Shown here piece by piece: positions 1 to 11,200 of a DNA stretch of 64,000 nt (the first letter of the stretch is position 1; each line of letters begins with the position of its first letter). This DNA comes from Cyrtodaria siliqua (Eukaryota; Mollusca; Bivalvia; Adapedonta; Hiatellidae). The notes below the pieces were generated by a model, which saw only the letters and a list, made by a program, of their open reading frames with translations, had not been told where the DNA came from and made no database searches. The DNA lies in contig JAWPHD010011205.1 of NCBI GenBank assembly GCA_037043455.1, positions 22,048 to 86,047 on the forward strand, given 5' to 3'. A program made the translations under genes and the position numbers.

Positions 1-129
1 GATATGTGCTTATCGCTTTACAATGATCCCACAATGCAAAGCGTTTCTTTACATAAGATAAGAAGCCGAGTAATACACATTTAACCGTCTTTATCTATCA
101 GCATTTTGTTACCTGAATCACTGATGAGT

Positions 130-450
130 ACTGTATTATATCATGGGAGATATAATAAATGACTGGAAAGTGTCGGAAAGAATCACTGATAAGTACTGTA
201 TTATATCAGGAGATATATATATCACATAACTGGAAAGTATCGGAAAGAATCACTGATAAGTACTGTATTATGTCGGGATATATATATTAAATGACTGGAA
301 ATGGCAGAAAGAATCACTGACAAGTACTGTATTATGTCGGGATATATATATTAAATGACTGGAAATGGCAGAAAGAATCACTGACAAGTACTGTATTTAT
401 ATATCAGGAGATATATATATTAAATGACTGGAAAGTGTCAGAAAGAACTG
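130..450. repeat. tandem repeat, about 64-bp unit, five copies
   Basis: Imperfect copies of a unit containing AATCACTGATAAGTACTGTA, a TATATA stretch and ATGACTGGAAA. The copies differ in the length of the TA-rich part. The stretch 450-960 shows no gene or repeat I can support. Confidence 0.8.
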
Positions 451-954
451 CCTTTTAGTTAAATTCAAGACGTTTTAAGTCAAAATCATATTCATAATTC
501 AAGGTCCTTTTTTAGGCTTGATAAATACATCATTATTGCCTTGATTCTCTTTAAATTAATTGAGTCACATGACCTATTGATAAGATAAAACTGTTATCAG
601 TAAGGGATATAGTGTCTTCACGTAGCTCATCTTCAGTGTCCATTTATATTTAAAGTAGAAACACATGATTTACATTTCTTGTAAAAGTAGACTAGCAAAT
701 ATTTTAATACATGATTTGTAGTAAAAGTAGAAATACATGATTTTTGTTTTAAAAATGTAAATTGCAATAACAAGCAATAACAAGCATTTGCTGATTTAAC
801 CTGTTCACCCCTATAAACTGCTTTAGTATGACCCAACTAAATGAAGAGAAGAGTCCATTTTACAAATGGAGGGATGAAATGATTATTATAGATTGTTTTA
901 TACACAGATAATAAGCCAAGTAATTAAGAGATAATTTAATCAATCAGAGACGGT

Positions 955-1190
955 ATGTGAGTGGTTTTACGGTCTGAAATTTCGTTTTACATATATACAC
1001 ACTTGTTTTTCTAGGAAAACTCAAATTCACGGATGCCAACATTTTGCTGACTTCATCGAATGACGTCATTTGTTTCAACATTATGTGACGTCACATATTT
1101 TTCAGACGGTAAATCGGGGTTTTTACGGTCGCAAATTTGAGACGTTAGCCAATTGAGCAACGCGTTACATAATAGTTGCATAATTTTTTT
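955..1190. repeat. dispersed repeat, copy 1 (second copy at 34385-34690)
   Basis: Shares ordered blocks with 34385-34690: a 'GGTTTTACGGT..GAAATTTC' start, 'GAAAACTCAAATTCA', 'AATGACGTC', 'GGTAAATCG' and 'CATAATAGTTGCAT'. Both copies hold CRE-like TGACGTCA or TGACGTC motifs. It looks like a short non-autonomous element; class unknown. Confidence 0.55.
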
Positions 1191-1404
1191 TTACAGATTT
1201 TTTTTATTTATTTGAAGCACTTCAATCAAGCATGATCGTACAATCAAGCAACATAACGATTACTTATCGAAACCATCAGTGTCCAACTGTTCTGAATTCC
1301 AGTCTATGTCCTCAAAGGGTTTAACTGTATTTAATTCCAATCATTCATGTAATAAAAACAATGCTGAATACACTATCAACAAAATTCAATAACAATATGA
1401 ACGT

Positions 1405-3600
1405 AAAACATCATACTGTACAGTAACAACATGATAAAGCACACATCTTGACCTGTACAGTAACAAACTGATGAAGCACACATTGTATGTCCATAACAAA
1501 TTGATAAAGCACTCATCTTGACCTGTACAGTAACAAACTGATAAAGCACACATCATGACCTGTACAGTAACAAACTGATAAAGCACACATCATACTGTAC
1601 AGTAACAAACTGATGAAGCACACATTGTATGTCCATAACAAATTGATAAAGCATTCATCTTGACCTGTACAGTAGCAATATGATAAAGTACACAGCATGT
1701 TCTGAACAGTAACAATAAGATGAAACACACATCCTGACCTGTACAATAGCAATAAGATGAAACACACATCATGATCTGTACAGTATCAATATGATAAAGC
1801 ACACATCATGATCTGTCCAGTATCAATATGATAAAACACACATCATGATCTGTCCAGTATCAATATGATAAAGCACACAGCATGATCTGTACAGTAGCAA
1901 TATGATAAAGCACACAGCATGATCTGTCCAGTAACAATATGATAAAGCACACAGCATGATCTGTCCAGTAACAATTTGATAAAGCACACAGCATGATCTG
2001 TACAGTAACAATATGATAAAGCACACATCATGATCTATCCAGTATCAATATGATAAAACACACATCATGATCTGTCCAGTATCAATATGATAAAGCACAC
2101 AGCATGATCTGTACAGTAGCAATATGATAAAGCACACAGCATGATCTGTCCAGTAACAATATGATAAAGCACACAGCATGATCTGTCCAGTAACAATTTG
2201 ATAAAGCACACAGCATGATCTGTACAGTAACAATATGATAAAGCACACAGCATGATCTGTCCAATAACAATATGATAAAGCACACAGCATGATCTGTCCA
2301 GTATCAATATGATAAAGCACACAGCATGATCTGTCCAGTAACAATATGATAAAGCACACATCATGATCTGTCCAGTAACAATATGATAAAGCACACAGCA
2401 TGATCTGTACAGTAGCAATATGATAAAGCACACAGCATGATCTGTCCAGTAACAATATGATAAAGCACACAGCATGATCTGTCCAGTAACAATATGATAA
2501 AGCACACAGCATGATCTGTCCAGTAACAATATGATAAAGCACACAGCATGATCTGTCCAGTAACAATTTGATAAAGCACACAGCATGATCTGTACAGTAA
2601 CAATATGATAAAGCACACAGCATGATCTGTCCAGTAACAGTTTGATAAAGCACACAGCATGATCTGTACAGTAACAATATGATAAAGCACACAGCATGAT
2701 CTGTCCAGTAACAATATGATAAAGCACACAGCATGATCTGTCCAGTAACAATATGATAAAGCACACAGCATGATCTGTCCAGTAACAATATGATAAAGCA
2801 CACAGCATGATCTGTCCAGTAACAATATGATAAAGCACACAGCATGATCTGTCCAGTAACAATATGATAAAGCACACAGCATGATCTGTCCAGTAACAAT
2901 ATGATAAAGCACACAGCATGATCTGTACAGTAACAATATGATAAAGCACACAGCATGATCTGTCCAGTAACAATATGATAAAGCACACAGCATGATCTGT
3001 ACAGTAACAATATGATAAAGCACACAGCATGATCTGTCCAGTAACAATATGATAAAGCACACAGCATGATCTGTCCAGTAACAATATGATAAAGCACACA
3101 GCATGATCTGTACAGTAACAATATGATAAAGCACACAGCATGATCTGTACAGTAACAATATGATAAAGCACACAGCATGATCTGTCCAGTAACAATATGA
3201 TAAAGCACACAGCATGATCTGTACAGTAACAATATGATAAAGCACACAGCATGATCTGTCCAGTAACAATTCGATAAAGCACACAGCATGATCTGTCCAG
3301 TAACAATATGATAAAGCACACAGCATGATCTGTACAGTAACAATTTGATAAAGCACACAGCATGATCTGTACAGTAACAATATGATAAAATACACAGCAT
3401 GATCTGTCCAGTAACAATATGATAAAGCACACAGCATAATCTGTCCAGTAACAATATGATAAAGCACACAGCATGATCTGTCCAGTAACAATATGATAAA
3501 ATACACAATAAAGACTCATAAATTATGTCCAGTAACAATGATAAAGCACACATCGTGATCTGGCCAGTAACAATATGATAAAGCACATCTTAACAGTAAT
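1405..3600. repeat. 37-bp minisatellite, about 58 copies
   Basis: The unit reads AGTAACAATATGATAAAGCA followed by CACAGCATGATCTGTCC, with GTCC/GTAC and AGC/ATC variants. The left end (1405-1800) is more diverged and the centre is nearly homogeneous, the usual picture of recent expansion from the middle. Because 37 is not divisible by three and the unit has no stops on the minus strand, very long spurious open frames appear there. It lies downstream of the atos stop codon. Confidence 0.95.
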
Positions 3601-3754
3601 AAAAGGCAGAGGAAACTTCAATGGCTAAACTGACATATAAAACAGAAAATGTGTATATGTATTCTATTTATCAGATTAATCCGGTGCAAAATAACAAAAT
3701 ATCATCTGAAAAGCATCCCGATGTTTAACACATTTCCCTTTTTTCTTTGTTTAA

Positions 3755-3965
3755 AGTGTTGTCATGATCAATGTTTATCATGTTTAATGGGTACTGTTCA
3801 TGATCAGAGTTTAATGGGTACTGTTCATGATCAGAGTTTAATGGGTACTGTTCATGATCCAAGTTTAATGGGTACTGTTCATGATAAGAGTTTAATGGGT
3901 ACTGTTCATGATAAGAGTTTAATGGTTATTGTTCTTGATCAGTTTAATGGGTACTGTTCCACTAA
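3755..3965. repeat. 27-bp minisatellite, about seven copies
   Basis: Unit GTTTAATGGGTACTGTTCAT followed by GATCAGA, with a few substitutions. An open frame across it is a by-product of 27 being divisible by three. Confidence 0.85.
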
Positions 3966-4404
3966 CATTCAGCTTCAGATAAAAATAATGTAAATGAACG
4001 TTCATGCTCGTTAAAATGATAAAAAACATTAACATAAAATACATTTAACTTGCAATTAAAATATCTTAAATAACACCATTCATTTTTGTGCAGGTATTGA
4101 AGAAGTTTTGTTCAAAAACTGATATTTCTTCTGTACTCGACAACTGTAAAAGGACCACTGTCATACTAAAATCAGGGGTGTAGCTGACATGAAGTGCATA
4201 TATAGGCCCGACAAACTAGGGCATCCGCGGGCATGCTCCCCTCCTGTGTCTTTTTGTTTTTAAACTTAGCTATGTAATGGTGTGTTTGGCATATACTAGT
4301 ATCTGACAGAACACTTGTGTGGTATTTAAAGAAATATTTTTTGACAAATTAGAGAATTAACATTTGACAAACTTGAATTACCTACACTGTAAAATACCAC
4401 TCTC

Positions 4405-4560
4405 CACACCAAGTTTTGAGTTTGGCCTGGCTGGTTAAAGCTGTTTATATTGTGTCTATTGATTTTGGATTCTAAAAATATGTTAATTGTATAATACCTC
4501 ATCGTCAGCAGGTACAGAAACTGTGTACATATTCAGTGTAGGAATGTAAAAATAACTTCG
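4405..4560. repeat. dispersed repeat, copy 1 (second at 19420-19560)
   Basis: Shares 'GTTTGGCCTGGCTGG', 'GTTTATATTGTGTCTA', 'GTCAGTAGA/GTCAGCAGG' and 'TGTACAT' in the same order and spacing with 19420-19560. The rest of 3965-4680 shows nothing I can name. Confidence 0.55.
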
Positions 4561-4679
4561 TACGAAATTGTTAAAAATACTGGATTAAGAAAATCGATAA
4601 AGCAGTTCCATTGATGTTGTACAGGGCTGAACCAAGTAACATAAGAAATATACCACACCATCATAAGGAAACAATATAC

Positions 4680-5060
4680 ATAAGCAGCTACATTCACAAT
4701 TGTAAGTTATGTGGCATTTTTTGAATGAGGTGATAAACAGAATCTCACATTTGTGTGTATTTAATGTTGAATTTATTTAGCTTGTTGGATAAAACTGTAA
4801 TGATGCTCAAAACATCCTCGCATCATATAACGTATTTCAACTAATAACAGCACCTCCCTTAATAGAAGCATCCCCACTCCCCACATTCCCTCCCCCACCT
4901 CTTCAAAAAAAAAATCCTCGAAATACATCTATTTATATGTTATAAGAGGGACCCCTTGGCGTTTATCACAAAGCACACGGGCGCTATAAAAGGGTAAAAA
5001 CGCTAAACTCAATATTAAACAAGTACTCATGTAAGATCCTTTATCTCTAAACTCATAACA
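4680..5060. repeat. 3'-flank segment paralogous to part of intron 10 (8395-8605)
   Basis: 'AGAATCTCACATTTGTG', 'GGATAAAACT..ATGATGCTCA', 'CTCG.ATCATATA' and 'ACTCA.GTAAGATCCT' occur in the same order here and at 8395-8605. This is either two copies of an old element or a local duplication of the region just 3' of the atos stop. Confidence 0.5.
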
Positions 5061-5113
5061 TTTCAGAGATATAACACTGATTCAGTAACCACACACAGTT
5101 GACAACATCATCA

Positions 5114-5270
5114 TCATCTTTTAGGGGAAAATTTGGGGTTCTCTGGACCCTCTGTGAAAGACCGTAGTTCATAGTTGGCAACGCGGGGATCAAACTCGAA
5201 CTTGTCACGGGCAAATATCAGTCTTATATCAGTGTGGAGGTAGATCTTGCCAGATTTACTGCTGGCAAAC
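5114..5270 (-). CDS. atos: Atos exon 12 (terminal coding exon)
   Basis: Encodes residues 1077-1128 and a TGA stop: FASSKSGKIYLHTDIRLIFA, then YELRSFTEGPENPKFSPKR. 'SSKSGKIYLH' and the final 'NPKFSPKR' match the family C terminus. The acceptor is TTTTATTTTACAG|GT. The acceptor and the first two dozen exon bases have been tandemly copied into the preceding intron (5271-6150). A possible AATAAA on this strand lies at 4777-4772, about 340 bases past the stop; the true cleavage site is unknown. Confidence 0.95.
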
Positions 5271-8200
5271 CTGTAAAATAAAAAGGATTAAAGATTTGTA
5301 TACATACACAAATGCCTGATTTAGTGCTGGCAAACCTGTAAAATAAAAGGATTAAAGATTTGTATACATACAAATATGCCTGATTTAGTGCTGGCAAACC
5401 TGTAAAATAAAAGGATTAAAGATTTATATACATACAAATATGCCTGATTTAGTGCTGGCAAACCTGTAAAATTAAAGAATTAAAGATTTGTATACATACA
5501 AATATGCCTGATTTAGTGCTGGCAAACCTGTAAAATAAAAGGATTAAAGGTTTGTGTACATACAAATATGCCTGATTTAGTGCTGGCAAACCTCTAAAAT
5601 AAAAGGATTAAAGGCTTGTATACATACAAATATGCCTAATTTAGAGCCGGCAAACCTGTAAAATAAAAGGATTAACGGTTTGTATACATACAAATATGCC
5701 GAATTTAGTGCTGGCAAACCTGTAAAATAAAAGGATTAAAGATTTATATACATACAAATATGCCTGATTTAGTGCTAGCAAACCTGTAAAATTAAAGAAT
5801 TAAAGGCTTGTATACATACAAATATGCCTGATTTATTGCTGACAAACCTGTAAAATAAAAGGATTAAAGGTTTGTATACATACAAATATGCCTGATTAAG
5901 TGCTGGCAAACCTGTAAAATAGAAAGATTAAAGGTTTGTATACATACAAATATGTCTGATTTAGTGCTGGCAAACCTGTAAAATAAAAGGATTAAACATT
6001 TGTATACATACACATATCCCTGATGTTGGTATACATATTTATCTGCCCGTTTTAATGATGGCAAATCTGTAAAAAACAAAAAGAATACTATTTAATGTTG
6101 GCATACCAATAAGCTTGCCAGATTTAGTGCTGGCAAACCTGTAAAACTAGAATGTTGAGCCCTATTATAAAGGTCCCGATTTTTGATTTGACCAACACCA
6201 ATGTCAGTTCCATGAGATATTGAATTAATGTCATTACAGACCCAGCTGCGTTCCAAGTACCCCAAAAATGCATTCCGTTTGAGTTCCATTTGCGCTCCGT
6301 TTGCATTTCATTTTTATAAATGAAAATCATTTGCGTTCTTGAATGCATTCAGCATTTATAAATGAAACTATGTGTTCGTTTAAATGCACGTAACTGAACG
6401 CAACAGAATGCGTGCGTTTACATATACAAATGGAGATCGTTTGTTCAACGTTTATCAAGCGTAACATCTCTCACGATTGATTTTTATCACTAGTCGGCGA
6501 CTTGTGTTTAAGTGAGAATATTGAATAATTGGTCTATTTGTTTACATAATTCGGTGGTGTACATTGATGATTATTCTGTTTTCTTCCGGGCTTCCGGACT
6601 TCCGGCTGTTTTTATCAACATTAATTTAGTTTTATATTGAAATAATTTTAAGTTTGTGTTACACAATAAATATAATAGTTCCCTGAATCGGTAAAAATTA
6701 AAATGACACCATAAAATACTGACAAACACACTTCGTTTAAATCAAGTCTATAATTATCAACTCAAAAGGATAATACTAGAAGTTATCCGAAATAGCGAAA
6801 TGCATTGCGTTCGTTTCGTTCGTTGCGTTCGTTTTGAGCATTTAGCGTTCTAAAAAATGCACTCATCGTATGTTTTTTAAAACGATGAAAGCTGAAAATG
6901 AACGCAACGAACTAAACGAGAGCAAATGCATTTTTAAACTACAGATCGTACAACGTTCATTCTGCGTTCGTTCTCCGTTCATTTTCCGTTCGTTCAGCGT
7001 TCGTTTTGCATTTATTTGGGGTACTTGAACGCAACTGGGTTTGTAACAGTGGGGGATGCATGTAGTGGCGGAGACCGGATACGACCTATATTCGTCAAAA
7101 GTAGGTCACAGCGACCCTTATTTTGCAAATGATGGAAGATGCCTATAAGGAACATTCTGATGAGATTTGGTGAAAATTCTGCGAGAAAGAAGCAAGATAC
7201 TCATGTCATAGCGGTAATGGCACGTGACCTTTATTTCGTCAAAAGTAGGTAACAGCCACCCAAAATTTTGCAAATGATGTTAGATGCATATAAGGAACAT
7301 TCTGGTGAAATTTGATTAAAATCCTGCAATAAAGCATGACATGCACATTGTAGCAGATCGGACGTGACCTATATTTCATCGATAGTAGGTCACTACGACC
7401 CAAAATTTATTTTGCACATATTGTTAGATGCATATCAGGAACATTTTGGTGAAATTTGGTGAAAATCCTGCGAGAAAGAAGCAAGATAGGCACGTCGAAG
7501 CGAAGACTGGGTGTGACCTATATTTCATAGAAAGTAGGTCACAGCAACCCGAAATTGTGCTCGCGATGTTGGATTCATATAATGAACATTCTGGTGGACT
7601 TTGGTGAAAACCCTGCAAATAATGAAGATGTTAAGAAATGGAATTCAGACGCATGGACGGAAGAACAAACTAATGGACGAACTGACACACATACACCTGG
7701 ACGACATTGTGATCGCTAAGACGAGATCCGTAAACGGGCTCGACAAAAAACATATTGTAAATATTTGCATACCTATAAATTGGCAAGCAAAATACCCTTC
7801 GACTGGAAAGCTACCAGGAGCATGATATCGAGGGTGACAACCTTCAGTGTATGTGTTATCGAAATTTGTAATTTCACTACTTACCGCAAGTGTATAAGGT
7901 ATCTCAGAAATGAGGGGTCACTACTGTTCTCGTCTGCGGGCATGTAAATGGTACGCTGTCGGAGGAAAGTTTGGCAGTTGGCGGGCATGTCTGACAAATC
8001 GTACATAACAACAAACATCTTAACAACGGTCTTGTTCGGGTTGAACAGCGTCTGAAAATAAACAATTTGTTTTTATATGTGAGATTAAGTGATTTAGATT
8101 TTAAACAGTTACACCTCTGCCCAGAGTTTAAATGATTCTGAATGAAATGGGGTTTTACGTCCCATTATTGGGAGTGTAATAAAGCCATGATATATTTTTC

Positions 8201-11200
8201 ATATTACAATAGTGATATAAATATGCAAATGAAGGCCGAATCATCATTCAGTCTTTTCCATTCAGCTTGGTGTGCATCAGAATTGCCTCCTTGATTTTCG
8301 TAACATTTAAAATACAGGATTACAGAAATCAACGAGGTTGTTCTAATGCTCAGTGTCGTACGGGAAGACCAAGTCAACATACGAAGCCATCAAACAGCAA
8401 TGTTAACTAAATAAATGTGACATTTTTGGAGCGTGAAATAGAATCTCACATTTGTGCCTATTTATTGTATTTATTAAACTCATCGGATAAAACTCATATG
8501 ATGCTCAGCACAGTCTCGTATCATATATCTAACTCGTTTAAAAAATTCAAAATCAACCAGAAACTCAAGTAAGATCCTCTGTATGTATCAAACACCAATA
8601 TTATCATGATAAAACAGCAAGTGATCCCTATTTCACAACAAGAATCCCACTGTCAAGAGGTAAATCTGCAACAATTTATTTAAAATTTTTGGAGTTGGTG
8701 GGTGGATTGGTAACTAAGCAGCTTCAACCCCTAACTTACCACCTGAACTGTTCCTGTGCGAGGTATATGGTAGCCTCTCTTCCCAAGAGGTTCCAGGTTA
8801 ACATGCCCCTGTAACAGAAGGAAAATAAGGAGTTTATATTTGGACAGCACTATGACATGTCACCGATGTGTCTGTACCATAAACCAAATATCTGTTATAG
8901 TTCTAAGGCCTTCAACTGAATTGTTGTATCACGGTCCATAAACACCTTGTTTAGGCTGTTTGAGCTGCCCAGAAGAGATGGGAAGGATACACCGGAATCT
9001 GGGCCCTGTTTTATTAAACATCTTACGATGTCTCAAATTTTAAAATCATTCATCTTTTTCACCTAGGCATTCAATGTAGACAATTATGTGTGCACGTAGT
9101 GCAGAAATATCACATGTATAAGAAAATGAAATCACGTTTATTTGAAAAGTGTAATTTATAGTGAAGCATATAAGAAACTGATTTACGATCAAAAGGGTCG
9201 TAATTTGTTTCATAAAACGGGGCCCTGGAAACCATTCCTTACTCTTACTATCAAATAGTTTCCTTAGGTTCTGAACTTAACATGCACGGAGAAATGACTC
9301 GTAACTAACCTAATGGTGCGTAACCTAGGATAGCAGATATTACTGTGCAAAACAAGTTTCTTTGCAAATAACGTGTTATTTTTAGACTCCTTTCCTTTAG
9401 ATTAAATCTATCATTATTTTTCCATTTTAAAGAAACTGGAGGCTCATGGAATAATAATGGTTGTCAATTCAAATAATGTTGCAGTTGCATGTTTAATATA
9501 CATACACTAAACTATGCCTCATAAAAGATTCTATTTAATTACTGGAAATAGTTTGGTCGGAAAAACTTGATGACTCGGCTAGTTTTTGGTGAATAAATCA
9601 TAAATATTAATGCAGACGATGCTTTAAGGCTGTAATAAGTTTGAGTCTTCGTGTTCTCGTCCAAACATTTTTATAAATAATAGTTCCACCGAACTTGATA
9701 TGCTTATCTGATGCATGTGCACATTTCATACGGACCTGAAGCAGAAGATGAGAGTATTCTCTTGTACCATCTTTGAAATGAGAAAATATGGAGAAAAAAG
9801 AGTACAACGGAGTTACAGAAATACATTAGAAAGAGTACAAGAGAGTTACAGAAATACATGGGTCTAGACAGTAGAGCTGGTCCATCAGGGAGTTACAGAA
9901 ATACATGGGTCTAGACAGTAGAACTGGTCCATCAGGGAGTTACAGAAATTCATGGGTCTAGACAGTAGAACTGGTCCAGCAGGGAGTTACAGAAATACAT
10001 GGGTCTAGACAGTAGAACTGGTCCAGCAGGGAGTTACAGAAATACATGGGTCTAGACAGTAGAGCTGTTCCATCAGGGAGTTGCAGAAATACATGGGTCT
10101 AGACAGTACAGCTGGTCCATCAGGGAGTTACAGAAATACATGGGTATAGACAGTAGAGCTGGTCCATCAGGGAGTTACAGAAATACATGGGTCTAGACAG
10201 TAGAACTGGTCCATCAGGGAGTTACTGAAATACATGGGTCTAGACAGTAGAACTGGTCCATCAGGGAGTTACATAAATACATGGGTCTAGACAGTAGAAC
10301 TGGTCCATCAGGGAGTTACAGAAATACATGGGTCTAGACAGTAGAACTGGTCCATCAGGGAGTTACAGAAATACATGGGTCTAGACAGTAGAACTGGTCC
10401 ATCAATAATGTTTTACATATGCTTGGGATATTATAAGGTTCAGAGGACTGGATTTGGGTTAGGGTAAGTTAATGGATGGGTTTAGGCTATGATGGGGTCA
10501 GGGTAGGTGGGCTTACAGTTTGGGTTGGGGCAAGTTAATTGATGGGTTTAGGTTATGATGGGGTCAGGGTAGGTGGGCTTACAGTTTGGTTTGGGGTAAG
10601 TTAATGGATGGGTTTACGATATGATGGGGTCAGGGTAGGTGAGCTTAGAATTTGGGTTGGGGTGAGTTAATGGATGGGTTTATGGTATGATGGGGTCAAG
10701 GTAGGTGAGCTTACATTTTGGGTTGGGGTGAGTTAATGGATATGTTTAGGGTATGATGGGGTAGGGTAGGTGAGCTTACAGTTTGGGTTGGGGTAAGTAA
10801 ATGGATGGGTTTAGAGTATGATAGGGTCAGGGTAGGTGGGCTTACAGTTGGGTAAGTTAATGGATGGGTTTAGGTTATGATGGGGTCAGGGTAGGTGCGC
10901 TTACAGTTTGGGTTGGGGTAAGTTAATGGATGGGTTTAGGGTATGATGGGGTAGGGTAGGTGGGCTTACAGTTTGGGTTGGGGTAAGTTAATGGATAGGT
11001 TATGGTATGATGGGGTCAAGGTAGGTGAGCTTACAGTTTGGGTTGGGGTGAGTTAATGGATATGTTTAGGGTATGATGGGGTAGGGTAGGTGAGCTTACA
11101 GTTTGGGTTGGGGTAAGTAAATGGATTGGTTTAGAGTATGATAGGGTCAGGGTAGGTGGGCTTACAGTTGGGGTAAGTTAATGGATGGGTTTAGGTTATG

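Noticed and set aside
2045..3586. 513-residue minus-strand open frame (and a 484-residue companion)
   Set aside because: It lies wholly in the 37-bp array; several frames are open at once because the unit lacks stop codons. Translation is a Cys/Leu-rich repeat with no start context or splice support.
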